A stretch of 64,000 nt of DNA, from NCBI GenBank assembly GCA_039720395.1, contig CM077820.1, positions 52,319,666 through 52,383,665 on the forward strand. The letters are read 5' to 3'. The translations under genes and the position numbers were made by a program. Origin of the DNA: Liquidambar formosana. Its lineage: Eukaryota > Streptophyta > Magnoliopsida > Saxifragales > Altingiaceae. Below, in pieces: positions 1 through 11,637 of the stretch; positions within the stretch are counted from its first letter, which is position 1; the number at the start of each line of letters is the position of its first letter. Below the pieces are notes generated by a model. That model saw only the letters and a program-made list of their open reading frames with translations, was not told where the DNA came from and ran no database searches.

Positions 1-111
1 CTGATAGAAACAATAGTTGTGATTGCCAGTATTCTATACAGATGCATGTCTAATGCAGCACGTTATTTTATTTTTAATGAGAATTTTCCTACTGGAACTC
101 CTTATATGCAG

Positions 112-806
112 GTGTGATGTCTGTGTTGATGGACCGCCTGAAATGCAGAATCTGAAAGTGGAAGCAGTTACTTTCATGCAGGTTGTTGCTGCTCATTATG
201 TGAGTATTATTGACATTTCAGTTTTTTTTTTTTTTTTTTTGGCCCACAGATCTTCCAATAGAAGAAAGGAGGAAGGAAGAAATAAGAAGAAGAAGCAACA
301 AAGTGCCAGGAAGGCTGAAAAAGTTTAAAGCAACAACTGCATGTTCACTATAATCATTGTAGCTTTTCAAATAGGCAAAATATGCATTTTATTTTTGTGG
401 ACATTAGGGACCTGATTTTACTTTTCACTGTTTGAGTAAAATTTAGGAAAGAGAAGAGAAATGCTTGAAAATATGGATGGAAAATGGGGAAATAAAGGAA
501 TAAGAATGCCTAACTGCAAGTTCACAAGTTTACATTTTTCTTTTAGATTGTCAAAATTCTAGATAGAAAAATTGTACTTGCAAACCCCTTCCAAATAACC
601 AATGAACATGTGTTATGTTCATGGACATTGGTACTTTGTTTTCTCTAACTAGAGGTGTGTTAAATTTCAGCGACAGAGCAGTTTTGTGGAGGGCCCATAT
701 GATGACGTAATATGTAGTGATATTAAAAAAGGGAGATTCATGGAGAAGCCAAATATCAAGATGTTTGTCAGTAGAATAAGGGAACAGGTAGCTTCTGGAT
801 TTAGTT

Positions 807-840
<34 letters not shown>

Positions 841-3800
841 CATCTGTGTGCATGTGCATACATATGCCTGTGTGCATTTGTATTATTTACATTGATAAAA
901 AATTTTAAAGCACAAATGATAGACAAATAGAGTTAATAAATTATTTGAAGCTTGTTAGTGTCGATAACAGCATTATAATCACCAGATACCTTAGGGCTTA
1001 GGTTATCCAAGTCATGAACAAATATTCTTGATGTTACTTGCTAAGACTGTTATGCATCACATACAAGAAAAAACTGCTACAGGAAACAATCAATTAGGAA
1101 TAAGATTGCAGATTGTTGAAAAGCCACATATAAGATGCATACATCAGTTATTTGAAGGTATGAATAAATATGTGCTGCTCTACTGCACATCAGTGGAGTA
1201 CAATATATGGAAGAATAAATGAAAAGAATTAGCACAAAATAAACATGATCAATAGCAATGAAGATAATTTACCAAACGAAAACCATTGAAGAGAATATAA
1301 ATACCTTTTTATTTTGGTGAAATGATTTCACTTGACACGGGAGAAAATGAGAGAAACTGATTTGAGTTTGAGCCACCTTGTCTGCTCCTTTGCGATTGGA
1401 CCACACAAGGGCAAGCTATGAGACCACACCCTTCACTATTACTGTTGCACTCATGTTGAACCTGACATGGGTATGGGAATAATTTCTGTCCTACGCTTCA
1501 AATATTTCTTTCTTTTTTGATGGAAATATTTTTAAATTCAATATGCCCCTAGTTCTCCACACACATTCAGTATAAAGTAGCCATCAAAAGTCCTAGCATC
1601 TGTATGCTTCAAACTTTGGAATATTTTTATATGTGGAACTTCACATTGTCATGTTTCAACTTTATTATTGCTTTGTTGTATAGTTGTATATTTCTTTCTT
1701 GGCTACAAATATTGGAATTTGTGTATAAGTGTATAACTTATATTTTGTTAAGAATTTTTTTTTAAAAAAAATATGGTGAGTTTTCATACATATCCAATTA
1801 TCCAAGTCTGGATCCTAAGATATAGAGGTCAAATGATTCCAACATTGAGATGTACACCTTCACCGAACACCCATAAATGAATCCATGAAACGTAGAAGAC
1901 ACATGAAAATTCTTTTCTTTTGGGAGCCACACGAGAGGTGTACATGTACATTGTACCATTGTAGCAAATTGCAAACTCATTATATGCCAATAACTTGAGT
2001 GGCTTAAAGGTATGCTACTCTACTGTAAGCATCATTGTTCGTTTCATCAGTCTGTTATTTTCGGTGTGTGATAAAATATACCCATTTGTAATGTAATTTG
2101 TATGATTTGTACTAAATTTTTCATAGATTTTGCAATATATAAGCAAAAGAGAAGGTTTTGGTATACTCCCTCCGTTCCTATTTAAGTGGCCTACTTTCCT
2201 TTTTATGATGTTCCAAAATTATCGTTACATTCAAAAAGTCAATGATTTTTCTTATTTAATTTCCTAAAATACCCTTGAAAGGGTCTTCTCTCTTTTTACA
2301 ATGTTTTGTTCACTTGAGGGTAAAATTGGAATGTTGAAACATATGTGTTGATGTGAAAGCATTTAATAGGGTCTCCTAAAAAGTGTTTTTTCAAAGGGGA
2401 CAGTCAATTAGGAATGGGGGGAGTATATCTTTGGCCTCTATCAAGTGCCTTCATTTCACTTGCCTTCAGTGAGTTAATTTTTTGGTTGAATTGGGCTCAA
2501 TTGGGTTTGGGAGCCAAATTAAAACCTATTCATTCACTCAGGCAGGTTGGCAGGTTCAGGTTGGATTTTGCTAACTCTTCCCTGGGAAGTTTTATATTCT
2601 TGTTCCCAGTACTGGATAAGGTCTGGTTTCTTTTATATTGATTTGACATGTTTTGTTCATGAAATGATCTTGAAAGAAGTAAAATAATATGAAAGATGAT
2701 ACATTGTTAATATTGTAATTTAGTTCTATATGATGCTGATGAGTTTGCGTCAATTCAATTTGCTTTCCTTGCTTGTGCATTTTCTTATCTGAGGAAATGT
2801 CTGAGCGCAATGCGTACTCCTGTGCACAATTCACTGATCTCTATTTGTTGTTTAAGACATGGAATTCAAACTTCTAAATGCTATTGTTTGATGATTTTCA
2901 TGTGATGGTCGTATGTGCAGTTCCAAAAATTTACAACAACTGATCAGCTATGGTGGCAAGGTCTTGCTCGAATATTAGAAGATAAAGGGTACATAAGAGA
3001 GGGAAGTGACATGGTATACACTCAAGACTTGATTTTCCTTGTTCTAGTATATTATGGTAGCAGTCCATCGCCTTGTTTATAAAGTACATATTATTTTGAG
3101 ACTAGGGAGGTCTCCCTGGGCATTACCTGGATAACTTGGCTAAGCTGGCCTTTGTATGTAACTTAGTTTTACCCCAGCTGCTTGCTGACTCCTCCCATTT
3201 TCTGATTGGCCGTCCAGTGAGACACTGTTAGAGTTTAGTCTCCCAAGTGATTTGATAAAAAGACTACATCTATCAGTTCTTGTGTTAATGCTCTTTCTTT
3301 GATCATTGAAATGCTGTAGTTGGGATCAAATTGCGATCTCATGGTAGGATGGTGTCCATAGCCAAAATGTCAGTTTAAGGGCATATCCGTCTGTCCCTTT
3401 CATGGAAACCATTTGGTGCTGGAATAATTTCAGATGTTTCCTTTGAGAGTTTTGGGGGACTTGAACGAACCTAAGGACTCTATTTGTGCACTGTCTGTAG
3501 TTGTATGCTGTTCGCCTGAATTCCCTGTTTCCCGAACAGCTTTTACTTTTAACTCCCATAGTTTTGGAATAAGTTCATAGGTCTGCATGTATGTGTGATT
3601 TTCATGTTTTTGTGTTAGCTATTATATTATGGGCTTCATGTTTTGATTGCTGTCTTGTGCAGATCCATGTTCAGATAAAATTCCCAGTGCCAACAAAACT
3701 GGGACTGGAATTTTTGCAATCCAAAACGGAGGAAACTTTCTATGTTTGCCCTGAAGCAGATATGCTGCACTCAACAAGAAACCCCAAGCCTTACTGCACT

Positions 3801-3965
3801 TTCTCAGAATGGGGAAAAGGCTGGGCTGATCCTGAGATTCGTCGTCAGCGCTTAGAAAGGAAGCGGTTGAACAGAAAGCCACGAAAAAGAAAATCTAGGA
3901 AACGTAAGCCAGATCTGAAAACAGTTCGAGGAAGGCTATCAGCAAAACTTTCAAATAAGAAATGA
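112..3965 (+). CDS. RECQSIM: RecQ-like helicase SIM, 3' end (partial, four exons)
   Basis: This is the C-terminal part of a plant ATP-dependent RecQ-type DNA helicase of the SIM class; the 5' exons lie before the window. Exons 112-199, 671-787, 2921-3013 and 3663-3965 join in one frame (all phase 0 after the first) with GT-AG borders. The first exon encodes CDVCVDGPP, which fits the cysteine pair of the RecQ zinc-binding subdomain. Exons two and three (RIREQ, then TTDQLWWQGLARILEDKGYI) fit the winged-helix RQC region. The last exon (IHVQIKFPVPTKLGLEFL) ends in a very basic Arg/Lys tail (RKRKSRKRKP) that could serve as a nuclear signal or DNA-binding tail. The helicase core is not in the window. 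RecQ helicases unwind recombination and replication intermediates. The SIM assignment rests on remembered similarity of the C-terminus and on the H2A.W/DEG14 neighbourhood. Intron 788-2920 carries a (TC)n tract and a Stowaway-like MITE. Confidence 0.8.
811..838. repeat. (TC)14 microsatellite
   Basis: Perfect TC dinucleotide run starting 23 bases after a splice donor of the RecQ-SIM gene. It lies inside the intron and makes no gene product. Confidence 0.95.
2166..2423. mobile_element. Stowaway-like MITE, intact copy 1 (258 bp)
   Basis: The left end starts CTCCCTCCGTTCCTA and the right end reads as CTCCCCCCATTCCTA on the other strand, giving imperfect terminal inverted repeats. TA dinucleotides flank both ends, the target preference of Tc1/mariner-derived Stowaway MITEs. 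It sits in a RecQ-SIM intron and has no coding capacity. Relatives are at 41233-42527 (split by a Helitron), 29435-29699 and 60043-60309. Confidence 0.85.
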
Positions 3966-4624
3966 TAAGTCAATGCCATGGAATCAATTATCTGTGCAAT
4001 GTATTCGTTGAAGTGATGATTTTTTGTTCACCCTTAAATCCATTTATTTAAATGTGAAAGAGTAGAGTGTGATCAATGGGAGTTGGGGTGCTAGATAATG
4101 ATGTAAATATCGATTTTGACATCAATTCCAGTTCTGGTTAAAGTTGAATGAAATCCCAAAAGTTCATTAAAAAAAAAAAAGAAAAAATTGAAACACACCT
4201 ACAAAAGTATTACCTTGTGTGCTTATTGTGAGCTCTTCCAATGTTGGTACATATAACAAATTTTACTAAATACTCACTTTAGGGACTTACCGGCAATATT
4301 TCCAACTCCAAATGTAATTTTTGTTCAAAGGGAGATCATTTTCTCTTTTTATTTTTGATTTTTGAGTGTTCAACCTCGCAATTGAACAAGAAAGACCAAT
4401 CATTTCTTTAATGTTGTCAGCCAAATATATTCCTTCCTACGTATTCAGGTTTCAATTAAGAGAGTTCTTTTTTCTGTTTTTTTTGGGCTGCCAATTATGT
4501 GTTCAGTATGATGCCCAAGCCTACCAAGGAGAGGAACGGGCAAAAGACACCACTAGCTGTTAACCGTCTCTGCTTGCTAATGAAAAGAATACTTATAAAG
4601 AAAACAGGCTATGAGTAAACGCAA
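3966..4624. other. 3' flank of RecQ-SIM and spacer to tRNA
   Basis: AT-rich 3' UTR and intergenic DNA. No convincing gene is seen. A CAA triplet at 4622-4624 lies directly upstream of the tRNA, the usual position of the plant tRNA transcription-start motif. Confidence 0.5.
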
Positions 4625-4695
4625 GCGCATCTGGTGTAGTGGTATCATAGTACCCTCCCACGGTACTGACCAGGGTTCGATTCCCTGGATGCGCA
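4625..4695 (+). tRNA. trnG-CCC: tRNA-Gly (anticodon CCC)
   Basis: A 71-nt cloverleaf without intron. The 7-bp acceptor stem GCGCATC pairs with GATGCGC and is followed by an A discriminator. The D-arm contains TGGTGTAGTGG (A box). The anticodon stem GTACC/GGTAC encloses a loop CTCCCAC with anticodon CCC. The T-arm contains GGTTCGATTCC (B box). T-rich runs just downstream can act as RNA polymerase III terminators. A decayed copy of its 3' half and flank lies at 7361-7525. Confidence 0.95.
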
Positions 4696-6600
4696 TTTGT
4701 AATATTTTTCTTCCCTTTTTTCTCTTTTTTATTTTTGGTAAATGGAAAAAGTCGGGAAAAAATAAAAATAAAATAGAGGCTTCTTTCTAGATCTTATTGG
4801 AATTTATGTTCAGCAATGAAATGAATGAATGTGATCAAATAAAGAACTTTTTAAAGTTGGTTATTTGTTGAATTTGCAGTTTTTTGTTCCGTGATAACAA
4901 GAAGTCATCACCAAATCAAGATAAATTAGGTGATTAATGTTGAAGATAAACAATTAGAATGATTTTTTTTGGGTTTATTCTATTTTAAATGTGGATTCTT
5001 TTTTATTTTTTATTTTTTTAAAATGATGTTCAGCATGTTTTATATTATAGGAATTTTTTTTTAAATTTTTTTATTTGTTGTTCCATGATAACTACAAGTC
5101 AACTTAAAATAACACGTTGGCCTTTTGCGATTGAGTAAATACATTTTTTTTCCCTTCGGTAATTTGAAAATTTCAACGAATATCAGTTTTTCTATGGAGA
5201 ACACCACTAAAACTATTTCTTAATCTATGGGAAATACTTAACCTTTAGAATTTAACTAATGATTCTTGGTACTTATATTTCAAGAACCAAAAAGTCTTAG
5301 ATTTGACTTCGCACTCCCTTTTGGAGTTAGTCACTAATAAGGTTTATTCTACGCATTAACTAATATGGAGTAGATATGTGGTCACAAATATATTGATATG
5401 TAAATCTTCAAATACAAATAAGTAGATATGTGATCACTAATACATTGATATGCATCTATATTCATAAAAACATACAGAACATATAAACTTGCAAACCCAG
5501 AAACAAAAATGATGTGTTCATAGTTATATAATTACACAGAAGTATCCACACAACTAATTTTCCTTGATTATTTGGATAAGTGGAGTATGAGAATCTTGAC
5601 CACATTACCACCAGTCCCAAGGGCCTAGCAGTGGTACTTGAGTGGCTTGGGTTTTAGTAGTTATAAGTCTAATGCCTAGTTAGTAAATACTCATACTATA
5701 TTCATATAATACGCATACGTATGTATTTTTTAAAAAAATTCCCATTTGTCGTACAAAGTTCAAACATAATTAAAAATATTCGTTTTTTTAGTAGCAAACG
5801 TATAGTTCATTTATTTGACGTATTTCGTATTATACTTATGTTAAAATACTCTTCATTGTAGTTGGCAATTCGACTACAATAGTGTTGACAATTCAACTCT
5901 TATTTTAATCATCGACAATTCAACTTTTATTTCTTATCTCTTGATATAATTTTTTTGGGTTTGTTAAAGATTAGATGATTGCATCTATTATTTTGCTATA
6001 TAGATCACATTTCATATGATTTTAGGACAAAACTTATAAAATAGTTTAGGGGATGGAAATGTGAAAATATATATAAATCAAGATTTATATACTTATTAAT
6101 GTTTAGACGTCTTCTTAGTCAAATTTCTGCTTCTTTTTTAGAAAATGTACAACAAATAAAACAAAATAAAATAATCAAATAGATTATTATTTTATATGTG
6201 ATTGATTTTTTAATAATATTTTATCAATATTTAAATAAAACAATATAAAAAATAGTAATTAATAGTAATAAACTAAATGAAATAACATAACATACTCGTG
6301 TATTTTTTATCCCAAATTTTTAATTAAGATTTGTATTGTACCTGTATATGCACGTATCCGTATTATTTCCATTTTTGTTTTTTTATACCGAATTTTTCAT
6401 CATATTTTTGTTAAGAAAAACTGAATTATACTCTATATGTATGCTGTTCCGTATTTTTTCATATCGTATTTTACTAACTATGGTCTAACGGATTCTCCTC
6501 CAATATAATCCAAAAAAAAAAATAAACAAAAACATAGAAAGCAAAAAAGGAAAAACCTTGACAGCATTTACAAGAAACGGCTCACCTATACACCTCCATT
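4696..6600. other. AT-rich intergenic region
   Basis: No gene recognised. Positions about 5368-5450 hold a roughly 55-bp imperfect tandem duplication (motif GTAGATATGTG.TCAC). The rest is very AT-rich sequence without clear ends of a transposon. Confidence 0.5.
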
Positions 6601-6601
6601 G

Positions 6602-6608
6602 TATATAT
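6602..6608 (+). promoter_or_regulatory. TATA box of the small coiled-coil gene
   Basis: TATATAT about 135 bases before the ATG at 6738, followed by a TC/TTC-rich leader (6695-6735) typical of plant 5' UTRs. Confidence 0.55.
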
Positions 6609-6737
6609 GGAGAGAACTAAAAGACGTAAACCAAAAGTCATTGATTCTCCCCCTAATCAAAGCAAGGAATCATACAATTCTCTCCACTCTTTCCTTTTTT
6701 CTGTCATCCTTCTTCTTCTTCTTCTTTTTCTTCTTAC

Positions 6738-7076
6738 ATGAACTCCATGGATTACGCCCGCATTGCTTGTGCCATAATCGGCTTGTCCACATCGTTCTTC
6801 CTCTTTCTGCCAAACTTGAAGAAATGGCAAAAGCAACAAATTACAAAAGAAAAACTAAGGATCATAAGCCAAGCTTTGGAACAAGCTGAAGAAAGAGCAT
6901 TGAGGCTCCAAGAAAGGCACGACCGCATTCTCAGCCAGATAACCTCTCACTACTTGAAGTGTCAAGATCTTGATGCGGCGTTGGCGGCGGCTCAAACGGC
7001 CATGAACGAAGCGATGGAATTCGTCGTTGGTTTGAGAAATTTGCAAATGGATATCATTAGGTCTTACCCAGATTGA
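6738..7076 (+). CDS. Small plant membrane-anchored coiled-coil protein
   Basis: A 112-residue intronless reading frame. The N-terminus (about residues 5-27, ARIACAIIGLSTSFFLFLPN) is a single hydrophobic segment, followed by a basic stretch (LKKWQKQQ) that would favour N-out/C-in anchoring. Residues about 35-105 are rich in E, Q, L and A with heptad character (ALEQAEERALRLQERHDRIL), predicting a coiled coil. The end IIRSYPD is clean. A TATA box and TTC-rich leader precede it. ATGs at 6738 and 6747 are both possible; the first is used here. It resembles a family of uncharacterised short plant proteins I recall only loosely, so no function is assigned. Codon use and the absence of breaks suggest a real gene. 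Confidence 0.75.
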   Translation: MNSMDYARIACAIIGLSTSFFLFLPNLKKWQKQQITKEKLRIISQALEQAEERALRLQERHDRILSQITSHYLKCQDLDAALAAAQTAMNEAMEFVVGLRNLQMDIIRSYPD

Positions 7077-7360
7077 GTTAATTTTTCCATGCAAGAAAAA
7101 TCCACGTAGAGGGCACACAATCAGGCCAAGGAACGACTAGAGGCAAGATTCTCGCGCAGTTCTGATATTTTTCATAGAAAGTTTACAATTCTAGAGGCAA
7201 TGTCAATTCTCACGCAGTTCTGATATTGTTTAGAGAAAGTTAGATAAGCCAAATTCTTTAAAATGGTTGATTTTTTTCAATTTCATGTAATGTTTGTTTG
7301 TTTGTTTTTTTTTTTTTTTTTGGGGTGCGGGGGTGGGGGTGGGGAGTCAAATAATGTCGA

Positions 7361-7398
7361 CCATGGTATTGACCAGGGTTCGATTCCCCTAATGCACA
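7361..7398 (+). pseudogene. tRNA-Gly 3'-half pseudogene with duplicated flank
   Basis: Matches the anticodon-arm 3' side, variable region, T-arm and acceptor end of the tRNA-Gly at 4625-4695 (shared GACCAGGGTTCGATTCCC). It lacks the 5' half, and the acceptor stem cannot form. Similarity continues downstream: TAGATCTTATTAGAATTTATG at about 7501-7520 matches the region about 90 bp 3' of the intact tRNA. This shows that a DNA segment was copied, not a mature tRNA. Confidence 0.8.
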
Positions 7399-7787
7399 AT
7401 CTTGCAGGGATTTTTATTTTTATTTTTTGTTTTTTCAGAAATTGTTGGTCAATTTGAAGGTGTAAAATGAAAAAAAAAAAGAATAAAAAAGGATTCTTTG
7501 TAGATCTTATTAGAATTTATGAAGTGGGAATGATGGTGATCAATAGCATGCCTTTTATTTTTGTCATTTTATATAAATGAGTCCATTATTTTTTTAATAA
7601 TAGTCATAAGTGTCTTTAGGCCAAGACTAATTAGGTGATTTATGTCAAATATTGTCAATGATAGAATAGTCTACGTGATTCCTCTGGTTATCTTTTGAGA
7701 AAGTGCTATTTTTCAAAAGGTCGTAGGAATTTTTGTACCATAAACACAAGTGGTGGGGTCATAAGTATCAATTAAAATTGAGACTTA

Positions 7788-8210
7788 GGCTATGTATGGA
7801 TTGAGAGATATGGAGAGAAGAGAAGAGAAGAGAAAATGACTTTCTCCCCATTTCCTTCGTTTGGATTGTTAAGTTAAGAGAGAAGAGAAAGGAAATGGGG
7901 AGAAATTGAGAGAAAATGAGGTCCTTTACCTTTCTCTCCAAATTGGAGAGATTTGGAAAGAAATGGAGAGAAAATGAATTATTGAGTGATGAAATAACAA
8001 TTATACCTCCACACAACTTTTGTTTAATATGTAAAAAAGGGTAATTATGTAATTATGATTTCTTTATTTCCTTTTCTCTTCATTAATGAGGTCTACTAAC
8101 CAAACAAGATGGAGAGAAAGTTATTTTCTCTTCTCTTTTCTTCCTTTCTCTTCTTTCCTTTTTTTTTTTTTTTTTTTTTTCTCTCTATTTCTCTCAATCC
8201 ATACACAGCC
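7788..8210. mobile_element. Tourist-like (PIF/Harbinger) MITE
   Basis: A 423-bp element with terminal inverted repeats of about 30 bp: left GGCTATGTATGGATTGAGAG, right (reverse complement) GGCTGTGTATGGATTGAGAG. TTA target-site duplications flank it at 7785-7787 and 8211-8213. The interior is purine/pyrimidine-rich (GAGAGAA repeats and a poly-T run) with no transposase. Confidence 0.85.
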
Positions 8211-9250
8211 TTAAGACCAACATCTCCATGCAATTCATCTCAAAGAACACTACTCTCATTTTGGATAGTGGTAAATCACATGTTGGTCTCTTAGTAATCA
8301 CTCTCTCTCTTTTTTTTTTAGTTCGACGAAAAGGGTGTCCAGGTCAACTTACGTGCATCTCAATTAATCCCTCCTCAGCTGATCTTAAAGGCGCACTCCC
8401 TCACATCGGCCACATCGGCCTAGTGCATATAAGAATAAATTTTTAGAGTGTTCCCCAAAGGAGCATAGCAGAGATTGAATCCCAAGATATATGAGTTTAC
8501 GGCTCATCTCGAGACCATATGAGTTGGCCTCTTGGGTTTGGTAATCACTCTATAATACATTTCTTTTTCTTTTCTTTTCTTTTTTGGTTCTTTTTCTTCT
8601 TTCCCTTGAGTAACTTTAAAAATTCAAAGAGCAAGTTTTTCCATTGAGGATTCCCCTCATTTCCCCTGCCCCTACAACCATTCTCTCATTTATGAACAAA
8701 TAACGCACACTACTATATATTAGTGGTATTCTCCATTGAAAAACTTTTGAAGAGTGAGAATAATGTACATCAAAAGACTTTTACATCCCCCAATACATGT
8801 GATATGCTGCAAACTTCTATTGCAGAATAAAAGAGTATTATCAAGACTATTGCAAGGATTTGAATACAAGATCTCTTACTTGCAACATATGAAGGGAATT
8901 ATTGAAAATATCCATAATCCACAAGCTTTATCATTGTCTCGAATTTTTTCCAGACATGCTTGAAGCCTTGAATGGATCTTTAACTCATTTGTATATAAAT
9001 TTTATGTCTATTATTTTTAGATTTCATGTAAGGTTTGAAATATGTCATCCACTCCATAGTGATCAAGAGTTATCAATAAGTCATGATAAATATCGCAAAC
9101 AACAATTATTTACAATTAAAATTTTTGTTAAACTAATCACATTCATATGACCCACCTGGCCACCTGCATATTAAGCTTTGGTCACGGTGTTATTCTAGTT
9201 ACATCTCTCACAGCTGAGGTGAGCGATACCTATAGAACTGATCCAAACAA
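8211..9250. other. Intergenic region with a possible SINE fragment
   Basis: No gene seen. About 8320-8535 has, on the minus strand, a B-box-like GGGATTCAATCTC and a head-like segment beginning AGAGGCCAACTCATATGG, suggestive of a tRNA-derived SINE but without clear ends. The remaining DNA up to the H2A promoter is AT-rich. Confidence 0.3.
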
Positions 9251-9253
9251 AAC

Positions 9254-9435
9254 AATCCCATTGGCCAGAATCGTCAACCACGGATTGCCAGCGTGTCCCA
9301 CATCCCAGCCGTCCGATCAGCCCCACCTAATATCCAAACTCCAAAAAGTCCTGTGTCCAACAAAGGAATCCCATTGGCCGAAAACAAAACACCACGGATT
9401 GCCAGCGTGTCACACATCTCAACCGTCCGATTCCC
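9254..9435 (+). promoter_or_regulatory. Duplicated promoter module of histone H2A
   Basis: Two direct copies of a roughly 70-bp module, about 113 bp apart (from 9254 and from 9367). Each contains AATCCCATTGGCC (an inverted CCAAT box), then CCACGGATTGCCAGCGTGTC, then CCGTCCGAT. CACGGATT resembles the plant histone octamer CGCGGATC. The downstream copy ends about 40 bp before the TATA box. The duplicated cis-module probably controls S-phase histone expression; that is inferred from the motifs. Confidence 0.65.
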
Positions 9436-9471
9436 ATCACTCCAAACTAAAGCGCACCCTCCCGCTCGAAC

Positions 9472-9479
9472 TATAAATA
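9472..9479 (+). promoter_or_regulatory. TATA box of histone H2A
   Basis: TATAAATA 114 bases before the ATG, in a C-rich promoter and directly downstream of the duplicated CCAAT/octamer-like modules. Confidence 0.8.
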
Positions 9480-9592
9480 CCCCACGTCTCCTCGTCCCAT
9501 CCCCAAATTCAAAACAAACTCTCCCTCCAAAACGCATTGTTTTCAAGTTTTCGAAATCGCAAGATCTTCTTCTTCATCTTCCTTGTTCATCA

Positions 9593-10288
9593 ATGGAGGC
9601 TCCTAAGACCAAAGGCGCCGGAGGCAGGAGGGGCGGCGAGAGGAAGAAGTCAGTGTCGAAGTCGATCAAGGCCGGTCTGCAGTTTCCCGTCGGCAGGATT
9701 GCCCGTTTCTTAAAAAAGGGTCGCTATGCTCAGAGGACTGGTACTGGTGCTCCCATATACCTTGCCGCTGTTCTCGAGTACCTCGCCGCTGAGGTATAAC
9801 TAGATCCTCCATTTTCGCTCTCTCTCTCTCTCTCTCTCTCTATGACCAGATCCTCCAATTTGTTGTAATCTCTGTTATTTTTTTAACCTTTGTTTGGTTG
9901 CTGAGAAGATAAATCGAACGTTTTACATATATAGGTTTCTCTCTCTAGTTTGTTATTGTTTTGGATCAATTTGCTGTAATCTCGTTTCATTTTGTCAAAT
10001 CTTGTTTGGTTACTAAGAAAATCAATGAAAAGTTTATTTATTTAGTTTTTTGTGTGAATTTATTAGGTGTTGGAATTGGCTGGAAATGCGGCGAGGGATA
10101 ACAAGAAGACCCGGATCAATCCAAGGCACGTGCTGTTGGCAGTAAGGAACGACGAGGAGTTGGGAAAACTTCTTCACGGAGTCACCATTGCCAATGGTGG
10201 TGTCCTTCCCAACATCAACCCTGTTTTGCTGCCCAAGAGATCTGAGTCTGAGAAGAACTCCCAGACCAAATCTCCTAAAAAGGCCTAG
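9593..10288 (+). CDS. HTA7-like: Histone H2A.W (heterochromatic H2A variant)
   Basis: Two exons, 9593-9793 and 10067-10288, encode 140 residues. The intron splits [11 protein letters not shown] in phase 0, the usual plant H2A.W position. The basic N-tail ([17 protein letters not shown]) is followed by the histone fold ([49 protein letters not shown]) and the docking region [14 protein letters not shown]. The C-tail ends in K-SPKK-A (S136-K139), the minor-groove-binding motif that defines H2A.W. An SQ dipeptide (S132-Q133) sits just before it, as in Arabidopsis H2A.W.7, where such an SQ is an ATM phosphorylation target. The role is packaging and compaction of constitutive heterochromatin and possibly damage signalling there. 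An upstream in-frame reading extends beyond ATG 9593, but this ATG lies about 115 bp after the TATA box and matches family length. Neighbours RecQ-SIM and DEG14 support orthology with HTA7. Confidence 0.93.
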
Positions 10289-11515
10289 TTTTCTTGTAAT
10301 CATGTTGATGGAGCTCTCTTTTTCTTTTTGGCTGGGAAGCTTTCTCCTTTTAATTTTTGGTTTTTTTCCCTTTTTTTTTGGGTTCATAAATGTAGGTGAT
10401 AAATCTAATGGAAATGGTACCTGTTCAGTTCTATGCATTTACCGCTCTTTCTTTCTTTTTTGCTCTGCTCATTTAAAGTTCATTTTGGGTTGATTGTTAG
10501 TATGTTGGGCTTACAATTGTGGTGGTCTAGAGTATCTTCTGGTCATTACAGAGTAGCTTTAACATTAACTCTATGAATTGCTTAAGAAAAAGAAAATTTA
10601 AAGTACAGAAATAAAATGGCTGGATTGGACCCATAAGGAAGACGATTGGCAATAGTTGGCTATGGTGAATAAAGCAGAAGGTGCTAAGTTTAATTTTTCA
10701 TCCTTTTATGGGGCTATTGAAGTTTATTTTTAATTTTCCTTTTGGGTTAGCTACTATTGAAGTTTTTCTTGGCCTTTTTCTTTTGGGGGGTAATAGAGGT
10801 AAATAATTTGTTTCAATATTCATGCAATAATTGTTAAGATTTGAACCTATAACATTTTTATTTATGGGGGAGATGTGAATTGGGTTACAAGGTCATAGGC
10901 ATTTTGGCTATTAATTGGGTGATGGTTTTGCTTTTGTTTGAAAAGTTTTGTTAAGCCAAAGGTATTGGATGTTCTTCTTACCTGTTTAAAAAAACAAAAG
11001 GAAAAAAAAAAAAAGGCGGCTTCTGACTATTATAAAGTTGATTGGAAATATTATCATGTGAACATATGTTGAAATTAAATAAACATATGATGCATTTAGA
11101 TTATTAATTTAGATTAAATTTTTTGGACACATTGTAAAAGACAGTAAAGTCGAGGAAGAGTTTTTATTCATGTGTAAAGAGCAAAATTAAATTTAATGGG
11201 TTGGTTTAGTGGTTAGGCATTTGGTTTTAAAGTGATTGTTTTGAATAGAGGTAAAAAATCTTGAGTTTGAGTCTTAGTATTTTGGAAAATATCTTTGGGT
11301 TAATAATTTATTATTACTTAGTTGTTGCGATTTGGAAAAAATCTTTGGGTTAACAATTTATTATTACCCATCTATCATGATAGTGATTAGTCTTTTAATT
11401 GTGAGTTTTGGGATACATTGGGTCAAAGACTCAAAAAAAAACAAAAAAACGCAAAACTAAAATTGGATCAATTATCAAAATCAAAAAGGAAAAATGGGTG
11501 AAATATTAGTCGGCC
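10289..11515. other. 3' UTR of H2A and spacer to DEG14
   Basis: T-rich H2A 3' UTR, then AT-rich spacer. About 11277-11375 holds an imperfect tandem duplication of roughly 56 bp (ATCTTTGGGTTAA.AATTTATTATTAC). No further gene is seen. Confidence 0.5.
11202..11275 (+). mobile_element. Possible tRNA-derived SINE head
   Basis: A-box-like TGGTTTAGTGG at 11202-11212 and B-box-like GAGTTTGAGTC at 11263-11273, with spacing normal for a polymerase III promoter. The body and 3' end are not clear. Confidence 0.4.
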
Positions 11516-11519
11516 AGTT

Positions 11520-11580
11520 TGGGCCCAGGTACCCCATCCGTAGGTCCAACACTGTAAATTCCCAGGTTTTGCTAGGGTTT
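11520..11580 (+). promoter_or_regulatory. Site II element and telo-box upstream of DEG14
   Basis: A palindromic GGGCCC core gives TGGGCC on both strands at 11520-11527 (site II motif), and TAGGGTTT at 11573-11580 is a telo-box. The pair is common in promoters of plant genes for ribosomal and mitochondrial proteins and for growth-linked genes. This fits a TATA-less promoter for the organellar protease downstream. Confidence 0.55.
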
Positions 11581-11637
11581 TGCGCTTGTAGCTCGATTTC
11601 TGCGAAGAGGCAAAACAGAAGGTCTCCAACATTTACT

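Noticed and set aside
1028..1222. Possible extra RecQ-SIM exon
   Set aside because: Flanking exons already join in phase, and the peptide has no resemblance to the RQC region.
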